Below are positions 61,908 to 64,000 of a DNA stretch of 64,000 nt, one piece after another; position 1 is the stretch's first letter; the number at the start of each line of letters is the position of its first letter. The DNA comes from Buchnera aphidicola str. Ak (Acyrthosiphon kondoi) (GTDB lineage Bacteria > Pseudomonadota > Gammaproteobacteria > Enterobacterales > Enterobacteriaceae). The notes under the pieces were generated by a model, which worked only from the letters and a program-made list of their open reading frames with translations, did no database searches and was not told the DNA's origin. Location of the stretch: the NCBI RefSeq assembly GCF_000225445.1, contig NC_017256.1:62001-126000 (forward strand), given 5' to 3'. The position numbers and the translations under genes are program-made.

Positions 61908-64000
61908 GTGATTATTGTAAAAGTTGTTTTGCCTATTCCAGTTAGAAAATATTTTAAATATTTTATGCCTGATTTTATGTGTCCTGTTATTGGAGGTCGA
62001 ATTATAGTTCCTTTTAATTCTAAAGATGTAATAGGCATTGTAGTTGCCGTGTATAAAAAAAACGATATTAATCAATTGAATTTTAAAAATGTTAAATCAT
62101 TGATTGATACTAAATCGCTTTATACTGGCATTATATTAGATCTAATAAGATGGATACATAAAAATTGCCATTGTCCCATTGGGAATCTATTTTTTTCTGT
62201 TTTGCCAAATATTTTACATTCTAATTATATTATAAAAAATGAATATATTTGTCAGTGGAGAATAACAAAAAAAGGCCAAGAATTAGATTTAAACTATTTA
62301 AAAAGAAGAAAAAAACAGCTATATACCTTGCTTTTTTTAAAGAAAAAAGATGTTTTAAGTACTGAACTGAAAAAATACAACTTATCTAAAGTTATTTTAA
62401 AAAAATTAGAAATTGAAGATTTATGTAAAATAAATCTTAATTATAAAGTGTTGTTTAAAAAAAAAACTTTAAAATTAAAAAAAAAATATTTTTAAATAAA
62501 AAAATTTTAATTATGCTTAACGACATTTTAATAAAAAAATGTTTTGTATCTTGGTTATTAACTAAAACTAATTTGTATTCTAAAGTTAAATTTTATTTAG
62601 GTTTAATTAAGTCATTAGTATATAAAGATATGCAAATTTTAATTTTAGTGCCTTATATTAAAAATATAAACATCATTTTAGTTTTTTTAAAAAAATATTT
62701 TCATGTTTCTATTGACATAGTACATTCAAAATTAACTAATAAAAAATATCTCAAAAGTTGGATTCGAACTAAAAATGGTGAAAATTCTATTGTTATTGGT
62801 ACAAAAAAAAGTATTTTTTTATCTTTTTTAAAGTTAGGTGTTATTATTATTCTTGAAGAACACAATATGCAGTATAAAAGTATCAATCAATGTAGATATA
62901 ATATTAGAGATTTAGCTATATTAAGAGCATACAAAGAAAATATACCTATAATTTTAGATTCAGAGACTCCTTCATTAAAAACATTGTATAATATTTTAAA
63001 TAAAAAATGTTTTTATATTCGATTGTATCAATACAATCATATTAGTAGATTAAATTATAGTATTGTTGATTTAAAAAAAGATAAAATAAAATTTGGTTTG
63101 TCTTTGACTTTAATAAATGAAATTAATAAAAATTTCAAAAACAAACAAGTTTTATTAATTTTTAATAAATTTAGTTTATTTTTTTTTGTTTTAGCATGTG
63201 AAAAATGCAACTGGATATTTAAATGTACTAATTGTCATAGTTATTTTGAAATCAATCAATATAGTAATACTTTATTTTGTAAATTTTGTTTAATTCGGAT
63301 TAAAAAACCAGTTTTTTGTCATAATTGTAGATTTTTTTCGCTAGTTATACTCAAAATAAGTATAGAAAAAATTAAAAATAAAGTAAAAGATATTTTTCCA
63401 AATATTCCATCATTTTTTATATTAAATAAAAAAAATATTGATAAAAAGATATTAAATACGAAAATTTTTGAATTTTCTATTTCTAATCCTTGTATTATTA
63501 TTACAACAGAAGAAATCGTCCAACATTATTATTTTCCTCATGTAAAATTAATTAGTTTAATCTGTATTGATAATTATTTTCTTTCTTTTAATTTTCGTTC
63601 TATAGAATATTTTTCTCAATTCTATATTAATTTAAGCAGATTGATTAGAAGTATAAAAAAATCATTTAAAATATTGATACAAACATCATTTTCTAATAAT
63701 TTAAATTTAAAAGAAATATGCAATAGTGGATACTTTCTTTTTTCCAAGAAAATTTTGTTAATGAGAAAAAAGTTTTTATTGCCTCCTTGGAGTTTTCAAA
63801 GCATTGTTTATTCTGAAAGTTTATATGCTGAATATAATATTATTTTTTTAAATTTAATTCGTAACATCTTAATCAAAAAATCTAATAAATATAATTGTTT
63901 TTTATGGTTTGTAGGACCTGATAATACTTTTTTATTTAAAAATAAAAAAAAATATTTTCATCAATTATTAATTCAATGTTCTTCTCGTGTTTCTCTTAAT
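61908..64000 (+). pseudogene. priA: Primosomal protein PriA, frameshifted at A10 and lacking helicase motifs (runs past window edge)
   Basis: The GTG start at 61908 opens a frame matching PriA's 3' DNA-binding N-terminus (VVLPIPVRKYFKYFMP, IGGRIIVPFNSKDVIGIVV, HCPIGNLFFSVLP). It stops at 62493 after ten A (62477-62486). One extra A continues into a frame open to base 64000. There Walker A is replaced by K-T-N-L-Y-S-K-V, DEEH by LEEH (62852-62863), GSATP by DSETP, and motifs V and VI are unrecognisable. All eight zinc cysteines remain (63197-63330), plus LLPPWS and the C-terminal IQCSSR. It may act as a helicase-dead loader or be decaying; the pseudogene label is provisional. Confidence 0.85.
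62477..62486 (+). repeat. priA: Poly(A)10 tract carrying the priA frameshift
   Basis: Ten A between the PriA N-terminal domain and the motor region. Adding one A turns Y-F-stop into I-F-L-N-K-K and continues an open frame of over 1.5 kb. Confidence 0.75.

Overview
The window reads as a chromosomal segment of Buchnera aphidicola, the obligate endosymbiont of aphids. The DNA is extremely AT-rich, with long poly(A) and poly(T) tracts. Nearly every gene is a recognisable ortholog of an Escherichia coli housekeeping or biosynthetic gene. Many E. coli neighbourhoods survive with genes deleted between them, and no mobile elements, phage genes, transposases or CRISPR arrays were seen. The assignment rests on gene content, order and composition; the host aphid cannot be named from this.

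Layout. 1-6.3 kb: dnaG (cut by the left edge), rpsU, tsaD, ribB, a kinase-only hldE, cca and uppP. 6.4-10.1 kb: the general PTS genes crr, ptsI and ptsH, with cysK upstream. 10.3-14.3 kb: ligA, tRNA-Lys, tRNA-Val, gltX and tRNA-Ala, the same tRNAs that flank gltX in E. coli. 14.5-25.1 kb: a flagellar basal-body and export cluster, fliE then fliF-G-H-I-J-K-M-N-(O/P fusion)-Q-R, without fliL. 25.3-38.5 kb: rpmG, rpmB, a shortened tamB, ppa, pmbA, rnpB RNA, rsmI, fabB, talA, tktB, dapE, a minimal bamC and dapA. 40-49.4 kb: aroC, smrB and the complete histidine operon hisGDCBHAFI. 49.8-56 kb: gnd, dcd, metG, tilS, tRNA-Val(GAC) and ribE. 56.1-61.3 kb: the Rsx/Rnf electron-transport operon rsxABCDGE. 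61.3-64 kb: nth and a frameshifted priA that runs off the right edge.

The genes fit a nutritional symbiont: histidine (all eight cistrons), lysine/diaminopimelate (dapA, dapE), aromatic precursors (aroC), cysteine (cysK) and riboflavin (ribB, ribE) are made here. Sugar uptake (PTS), the pentose-phosphate route (gnd, talA, tktB) and Rsx electron transfer would supply carbon skeletons and reductant. The flagellar genes look kept as an export or basal-body structure rather than a motor: FliG has lost all five charged residues known for torque, and FliM has lost its CheY-binding start.

The most notable signals are: (1) three genes within about 5.3 kb (rsxC, rsxG, priA) each broken by a single-base deficit in a run of 9-11 A, all restored by one extra A, as expected if RNA-polymerase slippage rescues them; (2) a PriA whose helicase motifs are gone while all eight zinc cysteines remain; (3) proteins cut back to one functional part (BamC to its BamD-binding segment, HldE to its kinase, TamB without its C-terminal domain); and (4) a his operon that keeps a terminator hairpin in its leader but no visible histidine-rich leader peptide.
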